Part shown: piece by piece, positions 34,013-46,696 of the stretch
How the letters are laid out: each line of letters starts with the position of its first letter
Position numbering within the stretch: the first letter of the stretch is position 1
Source of the DNA: Alectoria sarmentosa
Taxonomy: Eukaryota; Ascomycota; Lecanoromycetes; Lecanorales; Parmeliaceae
DNA length: 64,000 nt
Direction of reading: 5' to 3'
Assembly (NCBI GenBank): GCA_009733775.1
Contig: WOGZ01000025.1
Coordinates: forward strand, 1 to 64,000
Translations under genes and position numbers: made by a program
The notes under the pieces: model-generated
Seen by the model: only the letters and a program-made list of their open reading frames with translations
Told to the model about the DNA's origin: nothing
Databases searched by the model: none

Positions 34013-36915
34013 TTAGATCCATTCGTATTCATCGGCAGCTACTGCCTCAAAATGCCTCTTGATCGCGCCGCGGACAGAGTCGACGTTGCCGAGACTAATT
34101 ACATAGCGAAGCGTACGCGGAGAACGTTGTCGACCGATAAAGCCCCGAAGATCATCCTTGTATTTAGAAAAGGATACATCCTCTGTTAGTGACTGCACTA
34201 ATCCATCGACCTGCGACTCATTGAAATCATCAAATGAAGCGGGATTACCTCGGTCGCAATCACCACTATTGTCACTAGACTGATCAGGGTCCAAAGAATC
34301 TTCTCCCTCGAACTCCTTATTCGCTGAGGCAATGATTTCGCCGCCTAGTAGTGAGTGTTCCAATACACGCTCCTCCCAAAACCTGCTGTCTTATATCCAT
34401 TACTTTCTTCATCAGTTTCATCCCTTCAATGGTTCCGCCTGTCATGTTGCAGCTAGCTGTTCGGCACTCGAATGACTCTAGGGTCTCGGGGGGTGTTTCA
34501 CCGAAGACCTTCAGCCGCGATTCCACAACCTGTTCGTCTAGTCTGACGGCTTCATGTGGGCGCTGAAGCTCACGCAGACGGCGTCCCATGCGATTCATCG
34601 ACCTCAACGTATCTGGATGCTCGCTACCAAGGAGTCTACTCCTCAGCTCCATCGCCCTCACTTCTAGTTCCAGAGCCCTTTCGCATTGCCCACGGTTGCG
34701 AAACGTCGTGGAAGACGAGCTCAACGTCTCTGCCCAGTCCTCTAAACCGACGTCGCTGGCAAAATTGTCATTATGGTTGCATACAAAGAAGCTGATGTGT
34801 GACAGCAAGGCCTCTCGAAAGCTGTAATCCATTTCTCCATGGTTTGTGCTTGTAGCAAAATATAGAGTCGAAGCGGTGATGTTTGAGAAGTTTTGCAGGT
34901 CCTCTTTGGTAAGACGATAATTCGCATATTGGTACTCCAAGCCTGCTTGAGAAGTTCCTCTGCATTAATCTCATTAGAGATAAGGCTAAAGAGATACCGG
35001 AGTTCAAGAGCGTCACGAGAGCTTTCACTACCCAAGTCTTCTATTTGCTGGAAAGACAACTCCAACACCTCGACGTAACCAGTACTCCGTTCCAGGGATT
35101 GCAACAGAACAAAGATTTTCTCTATCGTCCATGATGTACGCTTTATACCTGTACCAATAAGCCAGATTGCCAAGGGAAGATAGCCGAGCATGGCCACCAT
35201 CAATGCTGCGCTTGCCCTGGCCGCAAGATCTGAGGAAACGGGTTTGCCCGTAGCGCGAAACAGAAGCTCAAGGGCATCTTCTTGATTCATACAAGTGATG
35301 CAGCTTGAGCCGACCGTTTGGTGTAATTTGGCATTAGGATTCCAGCTGTTGATGAGGATCGATGCCTTGTTACCGACGGGGAAAAACTTTTGCAAGTCTA
35401 TGGAAGGATCATCAAAGCTGTCGATTATCAGGAGCCAACTCTCTGCTGCATTCGATAACCGTCGCTTTACAGCTTCAATGTCTTCTTCAAGGCCGAATCC
35501 CCGAGCGATGTCAAAGAACGATTACTCAATGCTCGCTTCGGTGGAACCTTTCATCCAAAGACACCCCAAAATCTGTAGGGTATCAGCCCGACACGATCAT
35601 CATTTCTGAAGTATAGTAGAAATACTCCAGATCATGACCTATCTTTCACGCTAGTCTTGAGAAACTTTGAGGCAGACCTGTGTCTTCCCTGAACCGCCAA
35701 TCCCCCACAAAACGTAGATTTTATTGCTTTCTTCTGCTGTCCTTGAAGGCAGACAAAGTTCCTCGACCCTTGCGCCAACTTCTACCCGACCAGTATACTC
35801 TGCAATGGGATGGAAGGGGACCGTATAGAATTGATTTCCACTTGTGTATTCGCCTGATACTTGGTATCAGCAAGACCCTGTCGTTTGTGGTAGTAGTACC
35901 CACGAGCATCTTTGTTCTTATTGGCTTGAGCTTCTAGAATCCTTGTGGTACTTGCTAGGAAAATCTGGTATGAGACATTCTTCTGATGCAACTTTGCACA
36001 TGTTTTGATGGTCTGCATTCAACCCTATTTGATCCTCCCGAGTCGCATCCAAGACAGCACAGTGCTTGTCCACAATCTAATCAACGTTAGTCAAAAAATC
36101 CAAGTGTCTGCTACTGAGGTTTAACAATGATAACGATGATGTTTGCTTAGTTTCCTGCAATTCATAGAAGCTGAACACATTCTATTTTGAGATCTGTAGT
36201 CTAGATTCCGAGAGCAACCTTGCGAAAGTATCACTCCCTCCCTGTATTGCGCTAAGAAAGCGGCTGTCTTTCTTTGGCTTTATTTTGATAAAGAGCACAC
36301 GACGTCTTTACAGGTGATTCATCCACTCCCTCTCTGCGGAGTGCCGAAGAACAGGATCCCAGTCGTGCAATTCTGGATGTTTTGAAACGTGGCCTCATTG
36401 TGAGAATACAATGGCCTATGCGATCAGCACTTGTTCGTAATTTACTAAATCATATTCGACCATGGTGAATTTGTCTGCTTTACAACTAAACCTCCAAGCG
36501 AATGAGGCACGAAATATGATGGGTCGATCTTGCTCCTAGAGCGATTCACATCAGAGCAAACAAAAAGAGCGTCAAGGTGCTTTGCCTACAGTTTCGCGCT
36601 TTATCAAGTCCATTAAGCTCATTAGCAAGGACTTTGCAATATCAACGAGATTCGTTGCATCTTTGGCGCTCAAATACCCGTTGTACTCGAACTTCATGAT
36701 CCGAGCATACGGTAGGTCAATTGGCAAGAGATCCTTCAATAAGGGTAGTACATTCTTGGTGTCTCCGGATTCGACGACATTCGAACGGGACGCTATCTTC
36801 ACGCTGAAGGATGTCAAGTCGGTAGACTTCGCTGGCCATTACCGGGTATCGAGGAAATTCGCTCCAAGACCATGAACAGCAACGATACTACAAAGGTTGC
36901 GAACGTTAGCGGTGT
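34013..36915 (-). pseudogene. decayed NLR: alpha/beta hydrolase - NB-ARC - TPR
   Basis: Domains in order on the minus strand. The alpha/beta hydrolase effector-type domain shows IVAVHGLG (about 36850-36890), RPIIF and HSLGG (36490-36535), FFGTPQRGS (36318-36357) and 'GLNADHQNMCK' (about 36020-36080). NB-ARC shows a P-loop GIGGSGKTQ (35680-35710), Walker B LLIIDSFDD (35406-35440) and YLPLA (about 35190). TPR repeats include 'ERALELEVRAMELRSRLLGS' then EHPDTLRSM. This is the classic architecture of fungal NLR-type STAND proteins linked to non-self recognition and regulated cell death. It is broken: RPIIF and HSLGG are in different frames and the nucleophile-elbow Gly is Pro, a TGA follows FFGTPQRGSG, an in-frame TAA lies at 35522-35524 where Gln is expected, and the TPR end shifts frame near 34350. 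It sits next to an AT-rich patch. Confidence 0.8.
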
Positions 36916-38029
36916 GTTTGCGCCGTCTAAAAGAGTGAAATTTCACGATCCCCTATGTTCGTGCATTGACTCCAGCGCCCGACAAGCTATATTGTAGCTC
37001 TTCGTCGAACCCACTTATAATGCCTTTATCAAGCAAAGTTGAAAATGTCAGCATCTATGGTGTTTAGGCGCTATGCTGGAGATTCCGAACGCGTAGGCAT
37101 CAACGTGTTCTTGAACAACAGCGCATTGCGACGGGATCTTCTTCACCAGTTTTGCCCAATAAATGCCATCCAGTAAGTAAAACACGTGAAAGAATGCCAC
37201 CTCAATTGACCTTCAAAGATAGCCCTTCAAGGTCATTTCCAGTCGAGGGATACAACACTTCGATAGTCATCTTGTGCGGAGTTGAAGTAAAAAAGGTTTA
37301 ATTTCCTTCAAGGCAAATTGACGAGTCTTAGGCGACTTGAAAGTTGCTACAAACCTTGCGAAAATACTCCGCACACCAAGATAATGACACGTCGGCGCTG
37401 TGGATTCAAAAAGGTAGTAGGAAAAGCGGGGGTACGCCCCCATTAATATCTGTCGCATCAGGCTGAGACTGTGCAGTAGCGGACTCAGCCCGATCGTTGC
37501 AATACAACACGTCATTGCTTGAAAGACGCCTCCGATTCTATATCCGTGCTAGATCATGGAATCGCCTGCGAGGCTGGCCACCCAACGATTTCTCTTTAAT
37601 TTCAGCGTTTAAAGATCTAGATTCGGCAAAAGATATTACAATAGTATTTGGAAACTCTACGACTGTTGTTTTACCACCGCATGCTTTCTCTTCGAGATTC
37701 CAAACAGCAACAGGGCTATCTTGTCTTGATGGTGTGCTGTGGTGAGCCACATGTAATCTTCGCTGCTTTGCGCCAATGTAAAGGGTTGAAGACAGATGCA
37801 TGGTTGTTCGCTGGGTCATTTTTGAGCACCTCAGCCTACGTACTTACAAAGAAGCACCGCGACCTCTCGGACCAAATATGTGCTGGGGGCGCGGGCTTCC
37901 CAGTAGTAAAAAGCTTGGAAGATCTTTGAGTATCTTACAATTACTTTACAATAGTTTAATATTTGTTCTTTCTACGCTCGGAGGAGACCCTCGAAATCTT
38001 TTTTTTCTTTTGAAGACTTTTTGAGGGTT
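36916..38029. other. no gene recognised
   Basis: Minus-strand frames near 37267-37515 and plus-strand frames near 37648-38024 lack recognisable motifs. Confidence 0.45.
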
Positions 38030-39010
38030 TTGGTTAAAAAGGCTATCCTCGCAAGCTCGAAATCATAATACATGATACATTATATATAAGACTTCGAACT
38101 TGCGCGAATAATTTTTTCGATAAAAACTTTCGAAGAGCTTCGAAAAATAAAAGAGTTTAGAAAAAAGAGTTTGTTAGAGACTCAAAGCACTCAGAAGATT
38201 TAATGAAAAATCTTATTTATAAAAAAAAATCTAATTCATCTGATCAAATTTTATGAAAATAACATTATTTAAAAGCGCGTATTTTAATTTACAACTTTGT
38301 TTATTTAATTTATTATTATATTATATATAAAATAAAAGAAATAAGAAAGAATAGAAAATAAAGGTTAATGTTCGAAATTCAACTTTATGATGAAATCTCT
38401 TTAAAACGTATCCGCGTTTAAATCGAAAATCGAAAAATAAGATGAATTTCAATTTAAAATCGTGAATGCTAAAGGTTTGATTGATGGAACCTTGTTTTAA
38501 ACATATTTATCATTTTTTTTGCATAACTTTTGATCATGAAGAAAGCAAGCTTTTCAATCACAATATCTAAATGGATACGGTGCGCTCGTCTTCTGCATTG
38601 CGCTCACAGGGATTTAATGACATATCATGTTCAATTGTGACAATGTGTGCCTCGCAAACTGCCTCGAACGATCTCAAGCTCGGCATAGAACAGAAGCTGC
38701 AGCCGGCCTCTGTAGTCAGAATCAAATTAATGAATTGTGAAATCACATAATCATAATTGATTATCACTTTATCGATTTTAATCAGTTTTATACACTAGCG
38801 GAAACTAACCTAAAGCAGTACCTATGTACTATGACTTTAGCGCTGATTTGTGCGAGCACAATATCGGAAGTTTTATATAATATTTATGTAACAGTTATAC
38901 ATTTTATGCAAATTGAATACTCATAATCATGATTATGCAAATATGAATATCCATAATCATAATCAATCAAAGTTCAATCATTAATCAATTACGATTTATT
39001 TCTGAACAAC
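38030..39010. other. AT-rich patch, probable RIP-degraded repeat
   Basis: 38030-38530 is AT-rich and resembles the left isochore; 38740-39005 is AT-rich again with repeated CATAATCAT and AATCAAT words. Between them (38560-38720) composition is normal. CGCAAGCTCGAA near 38050 and TTCGAACTTGCGCG near 38092 form an imperfect inverted repeat. No retroelement motif was found. Confidence 0.5.
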
Positions 39011-39787
39011 AGGGCAGCCGGCTAATTATGCTATCGGCAATGCCCATCGCTTCCAACACCACCAGTCCAAAAGGTGCGGAATTCGACCCGCGGGATGCAT
39101 TCTAAATATACCTAAATTCCTCCATCTCGGAGAATTTACAACATTCGCAAAGAAGCAACAAGCACATGGTGTCTCCAACCAATGAATTTCGGTATAATAA
39201 TAATAATACCATAGATTTCATTCGGTGGCATGGCATGCTACAATGATGGCATCAAAGACTATGTATGAATATCATCCGGACTAGCTAAGTACACTTAAGC
39301 TGCATCCCACAACAGTCCGCCGTCAAAGCATTTCCTTCATCTGTCTGTCTGTCGGCCCCATTATTATCGCCTTTGGAAAGAGACAAGGGTAGAAAATCTA
39401 TCTATCTATCGTGCTGTGAGTTCACGCAGTCACTCCGCCCCGCTTTGCTCGACGGAATGCGTGTGATGGAGCCCCCGAGAGTAGTGGTAACGCTTCGAAG
39501 ACACGGCATTGTTGATTGATATCGTGGTTCAGACATTTTGGGCAGCATTTTTGGGGAATAGTGAGAGAAGAAATCATATGGTATCGTTCCGTGCTTGAAT
39601 ATGAAATAGGAAAATGATGACTGGCAACGGATTGGGTACTTCGAGAGCTTTCACACAGATGGCTATCCGAAGACATCCCTCCTCGTTTAGCAGAAAATTG
39701 ACATCCTCCCCACCACAACCCAAATCAAAGCCATGCGCCATGCCTCCATATCTGTCTTCCTCCCAACCCGTTCCTCTTCCCTCCAGC
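39011..39787. other. intergenic, downstream of the cupin gene
   Basis: No supported gene. Minus-strand frames at 39422-39718 lack motifs. Confidence 0.4.
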
Positions 39788-40361
39788 TCAAGCAGTATCC
39801 TTTCCCCTCTGCCCGCAATAAAACCCCAGCCCCCCCTTCTCCGTCTTAAAAGTAATCACACTCCCCTTGGGAAAGAAGAAGACATCGCCCTTCGTCGCCT
39901 TGACACTCTGCCCGCTCTGATCCGAAATTTCAAAGTCACCATCCACGATGATCTTCATCTCGTCATAGGTATAGGTGTAGACGAGCGGGGTGCCCGGGTC
40001 GAGGCGGTAGAAGCCCGAGGAGATGGGGTTGTCTTTGCGGCCGCTACATATTAAGAACATGGGTCAGCAGGATGAGCTTGAATTTAAGGATGCTCGAAGA
40101 ACAAGGCGGTATGGGCTGTGAGAGGGGAGGGATGGGGGGACAAGGAGGGATGGGATGGGAGGGAGAGACGTACGAAGAGAAGATATCCCCGAGAAACGCA
40201 TTCTCGTTCCCGATCAAGGGGAGCGTCTTTGTGAACTCGGTCTGAGCATTGGCATAGTGCTTGAAGGTCTCGGGGGTGGAAGATGCCATGGTGGAAGTGG
40301 AGGTCTTTTCGGTTGTGGGGGGTGAGATCTTTTGCTTGACGGTACTGAGGAGGGAACCCAT
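39788..40361 (-). CDS. cupin-fold protein, EutQ-like
   Basis: Two exons (40361-40174, 40043-39788) with a 130-bp intron; 444 nt, 147 residues. After a low-complexity N-terminus comes a small beta-barrel cupin: 'SSGFYRLDPGTPLVYTYTYD', DEMKIIVDGDFEI, 'GDVFFFPKGSVITFKTEKGG'. This resembles the ethanolamine-utilisation EutQ-type single-domain cupins found widely in fungi, where the substrate is unknown. Both cupin motifs are visible, but the usual His ligands are mostly replaced (YTYTYDE, then FFFPKGS), so metal binding is uncertain. The ATG at 40361 is taken as start; a second ATG at 40289 (MASSTPETF) would remove the Ser/Thr-rich leader. No linked pathway genes. Confidence 0.8.
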
Positions 40362-41392
40362 TGATGTTAGCCAGTGTGTCTGAATGGGGTATTTATGGTG
40401 GGGTTGTTGAGGCTGGATACGGATGGGGATGGGATGATGGGAGAGGTGAGTTGCGTACTTATCTAAACCGATGATGCGGTGTGAGATGCAGCAGCGTCAA
40501 TGGGATGGTGTCGACGGTACGATTCTCGAGGTGGTGCAGTGATAAGAGCGCCAGAGGAAAGGCTTTGACGCTGTAGAGCGGCAAAAGAGTGAAGAAGACT
40601 CGAAAAGGAGCTTGAATGCAGCAGGGGAATGGTTGACTGCATGAGGAACAGTGCAAGGGCCCCACCAGGAAACAAGGGCCTGAGCTTCCCAAGGTTACAC
40701 GGCGAAGCCATGGTCAAAGTCGGGAACACTTTTTGGCATAGCTGAAAGGATGATAGTGCAGATAGTCGTGTCATTGTTGACACAATAAGGGAACTGTGCG
40801 GCGAGTGAAGTAACGAACAAGAAGGAAGTTGAAATGGGGATATTATTTCCTCTTAGGGGAAAGGCCAAAGCTTATCGATAATCCATGCCAAGCCTCGGGC
40901 AAGGGCGACAATTCCTCCTTTCTCTCCACCTCCACTATTGGAGAAAGCCTATTTGCGCTCTTTGTTCAGCAAGAACATCCTGTCCGCCCAGTTTCGACTA
41001 CATTCGATCTGACTTAGTTGCTCGCTTAAGATTCATCAATGCAAGAGGCCCGTTGAGGTTTCATTTGTAATGATGGATTCACGTAAATGGGAACTGAAAG
41101 TAGTCGATAACTCCAGAAAGCATCTCGCGCCCCTTGACTTAACCACTAGAGGGCGCCGGGTTGTTCATTCGTTCGCCGGAGCGCCTTGCTATAAAGAATG
41201 GAAAGATTCCTGTAGTCCAGCAACGAGGTCAAAGCACCCAAAATCATCATTGCGCTAAAGAATACCACAGCAGGTTGTGACGTTAAGCAAAACATAAGAA
41301 ATGGCACCAAGATGATAAGAAGAACTAAATGGCAAGAAAGAAGACAGAGAGACGAAATTGCTGAGTCCCTATCCGAGAAGGACTGGACTTTG
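40362..41392. other. intergenic between cupin and regulator genes
   Basis: A minus-strand frame at 40463-40783 (Leu/Ser/Pro-rich) could be an upstream reading frame but has no recognisable motif. Nothing else supported. Confidence 0.4.
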
Positions 41393-43974
41393 TCAGCTTA
41401 TCGGAGAAAACACCACACACATTTGATATAGCTCACCTTCCCATTTCCAATCCTTCATCACACCCGCCCAGTGCAAGTCTCCACGGACCGTCAGTTCGTA
41501 ATCGAGCCCTCCGGATGCGGCAGCTGAAGACTCTTTGCGGAGCATGCCAAATCTTGACTTCGTCGACGGGGACAACTTCGTAATCTGTGCTGCTCTATGG
41601 GGACTCCCGTCAGATGAGTTGATTTCATGGATTCCATCGTCCCCAGCGCTCATTTTCCTATTCATGCACTTAGTAGGCATATAGCCTGTCAGTAAATGAT
41701 CAGCAGCAGCTCGATGTCCTTGTCGGCGCCGCTCTTGTTCACGGTTGTCGCGACGCTCCCAGACTTCTTTCACGACGATCCAGCATTTGTCAATGTTCTG
41801 GATATTCATACGTGCCATCATCGCCTCCCATCGATCTGCCACCCATTTGCGGTCTTCTCCACCAATGACCTCACAGCTAGCGGCTAGAAGAGGGAAGATG
41901 TGGATTATGACCGCCCGCGAAGTGGGCGGGACGTTAGCGAGGTTGTTCAGGACTACTTTCGCCATCCCAGCTATCAGTCCAGTCACTGACCCAGAATGTA
42001 TTTCTGGGACTGCTTGGTGAAGGTACAGAAGGGTGGCCCAACGATACGCTTCTGCCGTTCGTTCGCTGTGTTGAATCTCTGTCGACTGGTCTTCTGGTGC
42101 TTCCAACATGACCGGAACTTTCCACTTTTCAATAAAGTCCTTTAATTCGCTGGCCTGAGAGACGATTGGCAGGGAATTTTCCCCTGACGTGCGTACTTTA
42201 CGAATGAGGTTCGCAGCACGACCGATAAGTGGAAAAAGCGTACTGGCGCATCCCATCAAAGGATCAATGCCTTGACTAGGAGCCGAGGGTCCGCACAGAG
42301 GACTGAGGACGGTGTCAAAATCTTCGCATTCATCGCCGTCGAGAGAAGTCAAGCGAGCGATGACATCCATGTATACCCATGTTCTACATAAAAAGCTGAG
42401 CCGCGCTTCGACCTCAGGGTGCAATGAGCCCTGTCTGTAGTTGATCAGCGCCGCACTGACCAATCTTTTGGCTCCTCGAAGATGCGTAATTCCCGTGGAT
42501 ATTAGTTGATCCCAGGACTCAGCGAACGCCAGCACAAGCGTTGTAGCGAGTGAAATGTCAATTCGGGTATCTTGGATCCCAGCCGACAAAAGCTTGAGAC
42601 TATGGCCAAAATCTTGCATGCCCCTAATTCTCAGAGACGGTTTCTCTTTTGATGCATGGAATGCTGTCATGGCATTGATGGCATATCGGAGCGCCGGCGA
42701 CTCTCTCGCCATCGGCCATAATTTCATCCTCCATGGGTTCTCGGTCGGTCCATCCTTGATCGAGAGTATGCCACACGTCTGGGTGTCAAAGCGCATCGTG
42801 AGCATTTCTTCGCTGTCAGGGTGTAGTATTGGCTGTCCGTAGATGGCTGCGGAAAGAATGCTGAACCGAGAGCCGTCGGACGAGGAAGAGGAGTCTGAGA
42901 ACCCTGGTGATGGGAATGCCATCGCCCAAGCGTCTACGGTATCCGGCTCCCGCATGATCTCCTCAACTTCTTCCTCTGAACTGGAGGACGCATAGGTCCG
43001 TAGACTGGGGACATTTGAGAAGCCACTAGGTCGGTATATATGTGTAGGTTCGTAGTCCATGAAGTCGGGAGGCCTAGCGTTGAGATCTGTGCCAGGTAAT
43101 AAGAGGTTCTCCAGTTTGGGAGAGTTGTCAGACCAAATTGTTGATGGTGCTGTCGTTGCCGATTCAGGAGGTATCTCATCATCGAAACCATCGTTGATGA
43201 GGCTGGGCGTGGAGCTGGAAAAGCTGTTCTCTGTCTTCAGACGGCTGTGCAACGGCGAAATGTCCTCGTGAGCGTGGAGTGTACGTTGGAAGGGAAAAAT
43301 AGTAGGTGGTTCAGGACGCGATGGATGCATGCGCTGAGACACGAGAGGAGTCGCAGACTGTGGTGGTGTAGGATAGCTGGGGAGGACGGGTTGAAGGCTA
43401 TTGGTGTTGGGTGATCCCGAAGATTCTGGCAGTAGAGAGGGGACAGCAGCAGGAGGAGGAGGTCGGGACACGGTCAAGCTGACAGATTCTAAGGCTATCA
43501 GCTTATATCCAATTGCGAGGGAATAGTGCAACCTACTCTTTCTCAGCCTCGGGGATGTAGGTTTAGTCCGGAACGTATCCTCTTGAGGGCGCCATTTGAG
43601 GACCTTTTCATACCCCTCGCATTGGACACCCTTCTTATCACATTGTTGGCAGACTGGCTTGGTTTCGTCACACTTCAGTCGCTTTTCCTTGCAGGTCCTG
43701 CATCCTATGTCAGCTGTTAGCGTTTTTGGACTCTGTACGGCCAAGATAAGGCGAGGATGCTGCGGGGCCAAGTACCATCGCGACTCTTTGTTTGCTTAGG
43801 CTTTGAATGAGCGTCTGCATGCGCGGTAGACTTGCGGTTATGCTTTGCTACTGCTGACTTCTTTTTGGATGAAGCTTTGACGGTGACTTTGGGCGTGGGT
43901 GTGGGCGTGGGCACGGGTTTCCTGACCGGGGATCGAAGAAATGCTGACGGGGAAGGAATTGTGATCGTTGCCAT
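41393..43974 (-). CDS. Zn2Cys6 transcription factor with fungal-specific TF domain
   Basis: Two exons (43974-43776, 43704-41393) with a 71-bp intron; 2511 nt, 836 residues. A basic, Ser/Thr/Pro-rich N-terminus precedes the binuclear zinc cluster at residues 68-95: C68-x2-C71-x6-C78-x6-C85-x2-C88-x6-C95 ('GCRTCKEKRLKCDETKPVC'). The intron falls just before the first Cys. Residues about 110-320 are low-complexity Ser/Pro-rich. From about 350 the sequence resembles the Fungal_trans_2 middle-homology region ('ALRYAINAMTAFHAS', 'LATTLVLAFAESWDQ'). The C-terminus ends 'HWAGVMKDWKWEGELYQMC'. Start: the frame opens upstream with GTG, and the first ATG is at 43974 (TCTATGGCAACG). A nuclear DNA-binding regulator; target genes cannot be told from sequence. 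Confidence 0.9.
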
Positions 43975-46513
43975 AGAATTTGACAAGCCTACAGAAGCCA
44001 CCAAAGAATGTGTTATTGTCGTCAGTAGGAAAGAGATAGCTATCTATCGTGTGTGATGTTAGTTGTGGGCCGAGAGGGGAGCTGTCCTTGGCGCGGTCAT
44101 TGGGTTCGCGGCGTCGGCTTGACAGCACTAGGAGATCTGCAAGGGTCTGCAAGTCAACATTAAGCGAATGCAGGGCTAACGCTAGTATTCGTCCTGTCAG
44201 TGAAAACAGACGTTAAAGTAGAGATGGTACAGATGGAATTAATTGTTTTGTTGGAAGAGTTGACAATATGGATGATTCTGTTGAGCGTCTCAATCATATA
44301 CTCCCGGAATGCCGGCCAATTTGAATGTGACGTTGAACGACGGCTACGTGGAGATGTGTGCTGCGACAATCCGATGACTTCAGCCAACAGAAGGAGCGTA
44401 CACAAATTGAGCACACGCCTGGATGGCCTGTTCTTGCATCTAGCCGGGAAGGCCGAGAGGCTACTGCAGAGCAGATGGGGTGGAGATCTCGATATTGGTC
44501 CAACAGAACCTTGTTGCCCATGCGAGCCTATGAAGGGTTTTGCCGCCGACTTTTCGACGCACAATACCTGAAAAGGAAACCTAATAAGGGTCCCCGCAGC
44601 CAAATGATAGCCTGTCAATCTGTGACGCTTAAATGAGACCTGCATACATACTGCGGTAACGCGAGTGGTTGCGCCAAGCTTCTCGGCGCTAGTGGCGCCT
44701 GCTTACCTTACCTATCTCGGCTGCCGTAGAGCGGAGATGTCTCCAAATATGAAGCTACTTTAAATGAAGCTATTCCACTAGCACATGGGAACATGTTAAA
44801 AGTTCACTGGTTGATCCTTGAGTTGGATAACATATCTTTAGAAGCTTCTCAAATGGAGATCCGCGCCTTCGAAAAGGCTTTTGAAGCGTTGTTGCCCTCC
44901 TAGACAAAGAACGTCAGCTCTCCATCGTCAGCAACTGAAGGCTCGAACAGAGGTATGTAGCTTGGAAGGTTCGAGCAGATGCCAAAGGTGTCTGAAATGC
45001 AATAAATCTGGCCCTCCTTCGAAAAAAAGAGCCGCCCTCAACTTCCTGATCTTCAGCACTCCCGAGGTTGCGAAGCTGGTGATAGATGATACCGAGAACA
45101 TAAGGATTGTGACGATCTCAGGCACGCAGGAATAGTTCTTGAGGAGAAATACGTGCTGCTGGCGTAGGAAAACTCCGAAAGCTGATAAAAACGAAGGGGG
45201 TTCTTCTTTTTCTAGTGTTCTTTAGTGACCTACGATAGCAATAAGTAGGAGCTTGTGAGTACGCGTAAGTCCGCAAGTGCTTGGCAAGATATACCTAACA
45301 TCTTAAGGTAATAGACCTTCGAGAAGCGAGCAATTGACATAGCATGACGACGCCTCATTGAGGACGAGATAGCTCTACTCCCTTGGAACTGGACGCTTGC
45401 GACGACAGCGCTCGAATGAAGGTCGTCGATGATGATGAGCTTGCGAAGTTTACAGGTTGTCGGACTTGCAGCCCTTAAAGCTTGATGAAGGCATGGTGGA
45501 GAGGTGGCAGACTTGAAGAGATTTGACGAGTGCTGCGACCTCAGATTGATCTGAAGATGGCTTCGCCAAAGATGTTTCATTTGATATTAGCACGACTCCG
45601 TTGCTGTCATGGCCATTGTATTGAGAATGCAAAGAGGGTATCTATAGAGAGAAGTGTTTGAAAATCTGAGAATGTGGAGAATGATGGATTCGCAAGCATG
45701 TGAATCTGAGGGAAGTGCAAGCTCGACCTCCACGGCCAAGCTCGGCATTGCTCGGCAATCACATGCGCAACTTCAAAAGAAAAGCAATGCTTACTGCTAT
45801 GTGCTTAAATTGGTGCAAATTGGCTAGATGAACAAAATAAATGCTTGTCTTGCGTAGATGCGAGAATACCTCGCTCAAAGCTTTACAAGCAAGGGCACTT
45901 CGACTTCTCCAAGAATTACGAAGCTTCTCAGCTCACGGAGTTTCTCGCTCCGCCAGAAATTTTCGTGCTCATCGTCGGTATCTCAAGCTCTCTGTTTTTG
46001 AAATCAACAAACTTCTGACCTACCTGCCCAGTTTTCTTATTTCTATGCAGTGTTGAATGGGCGGCAGGATAAAACCTGATCATTCGTTACGAGGAATTGA
46101 GATACATCTTCACGAGTCATCCGAGCCTGGATTTCTGAATTTCGAGCCTCCATTCACGTGTGAAGATAGGATGCAAAAATCGCTTGCAAAGTAGGTCATT
46201 GAAGCCATTGCTCTTGAGTTTCAAAGGATCTTGCGCACGAAAATCAAGGGACAGCAAGTGTTCAAATACTCGCTTTTGAGGAGTGTCGAAGGCTCGATTA
46301 TGTTGTGTAGATGTGGAAAATCCTCAATAAGCTAATACTGCCAGTGTCGAGCGGTTGAGTGGCTGTAAGCAAGATCTTGGCGCTTGCCCGCCAGCAATGA
46401 AATAACCTGTGTCATCTTCATGTGCCGTGCATGATGCGTTCATGACTTCCCCCTACCGACTTCCCCCTACCAATGAGCAAGAAAAATTCAAAAAATTGGG
46501 CCAAAAATTTAAT
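43975..46513. other. intergenic; no gene recognised
   Basis: Several frames (44160-44645 minus, 44881-45135 plus, 45230-45632 minus) have no motif I can name. The segment 45400-45500 on the minus strand ('CKLRKLIIIDDLHSS') looks slightly protein-like. Confidence 0.4.
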
Positions 46514-46696
46514 CGCCCGAGGAGGGGCTCGAACCCTCAACCTTGAGATTTATTTGTAAAAGTCTCTACGTTCAATTAATTACAACGAAGTTACGGTGGT
46601 GAGGGAATGACACGTACCACGCGCTAGCCAACTGGAATCTATTAGTTAAAATTCGAGTTCTTTTCGAAAAGTGCAAATTACTTGTGCCACCCGGGC
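46514..46696 (-). other. tRNA-Lys(UUU)-like element with internal insertions, or tRNA-derived SINE
   Basis: The 3' half looks like a tRNA. The T-arm contains the B-box GGTTCGAGCCC (46525-46535) inside GAGGGTTCGAGCCCCTC, followed by CTCGGGC and a G. The 5' end at 46696 reads GCCCGGG, pairing over seven positions with CTCGGGC (one G-U). An anticodon-like loop CTTTTA (46557-46562, UUU) is flanked by GAGA/TCTC with an extra CAAATAA, like a short tRNA intron. However, the D-arm part (AGTTGGCTAGCGCG) is separated from both neighbours by about 50 nt each, so the total is 183 nt instead of about 73-85. It is either a tRNA gene disrupted by insertions or a Pol III-transcribed repeat. Confidence 0.45.

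Noticed and set aside
43500..43560. Possible 58-bp intron (GTAGGT...CTGTCAG) in the Zn2Cys6 gene
   Set aside because: Removing 58 bases would shift a frame that is open and homologous on both sides, so it is kept as coding.
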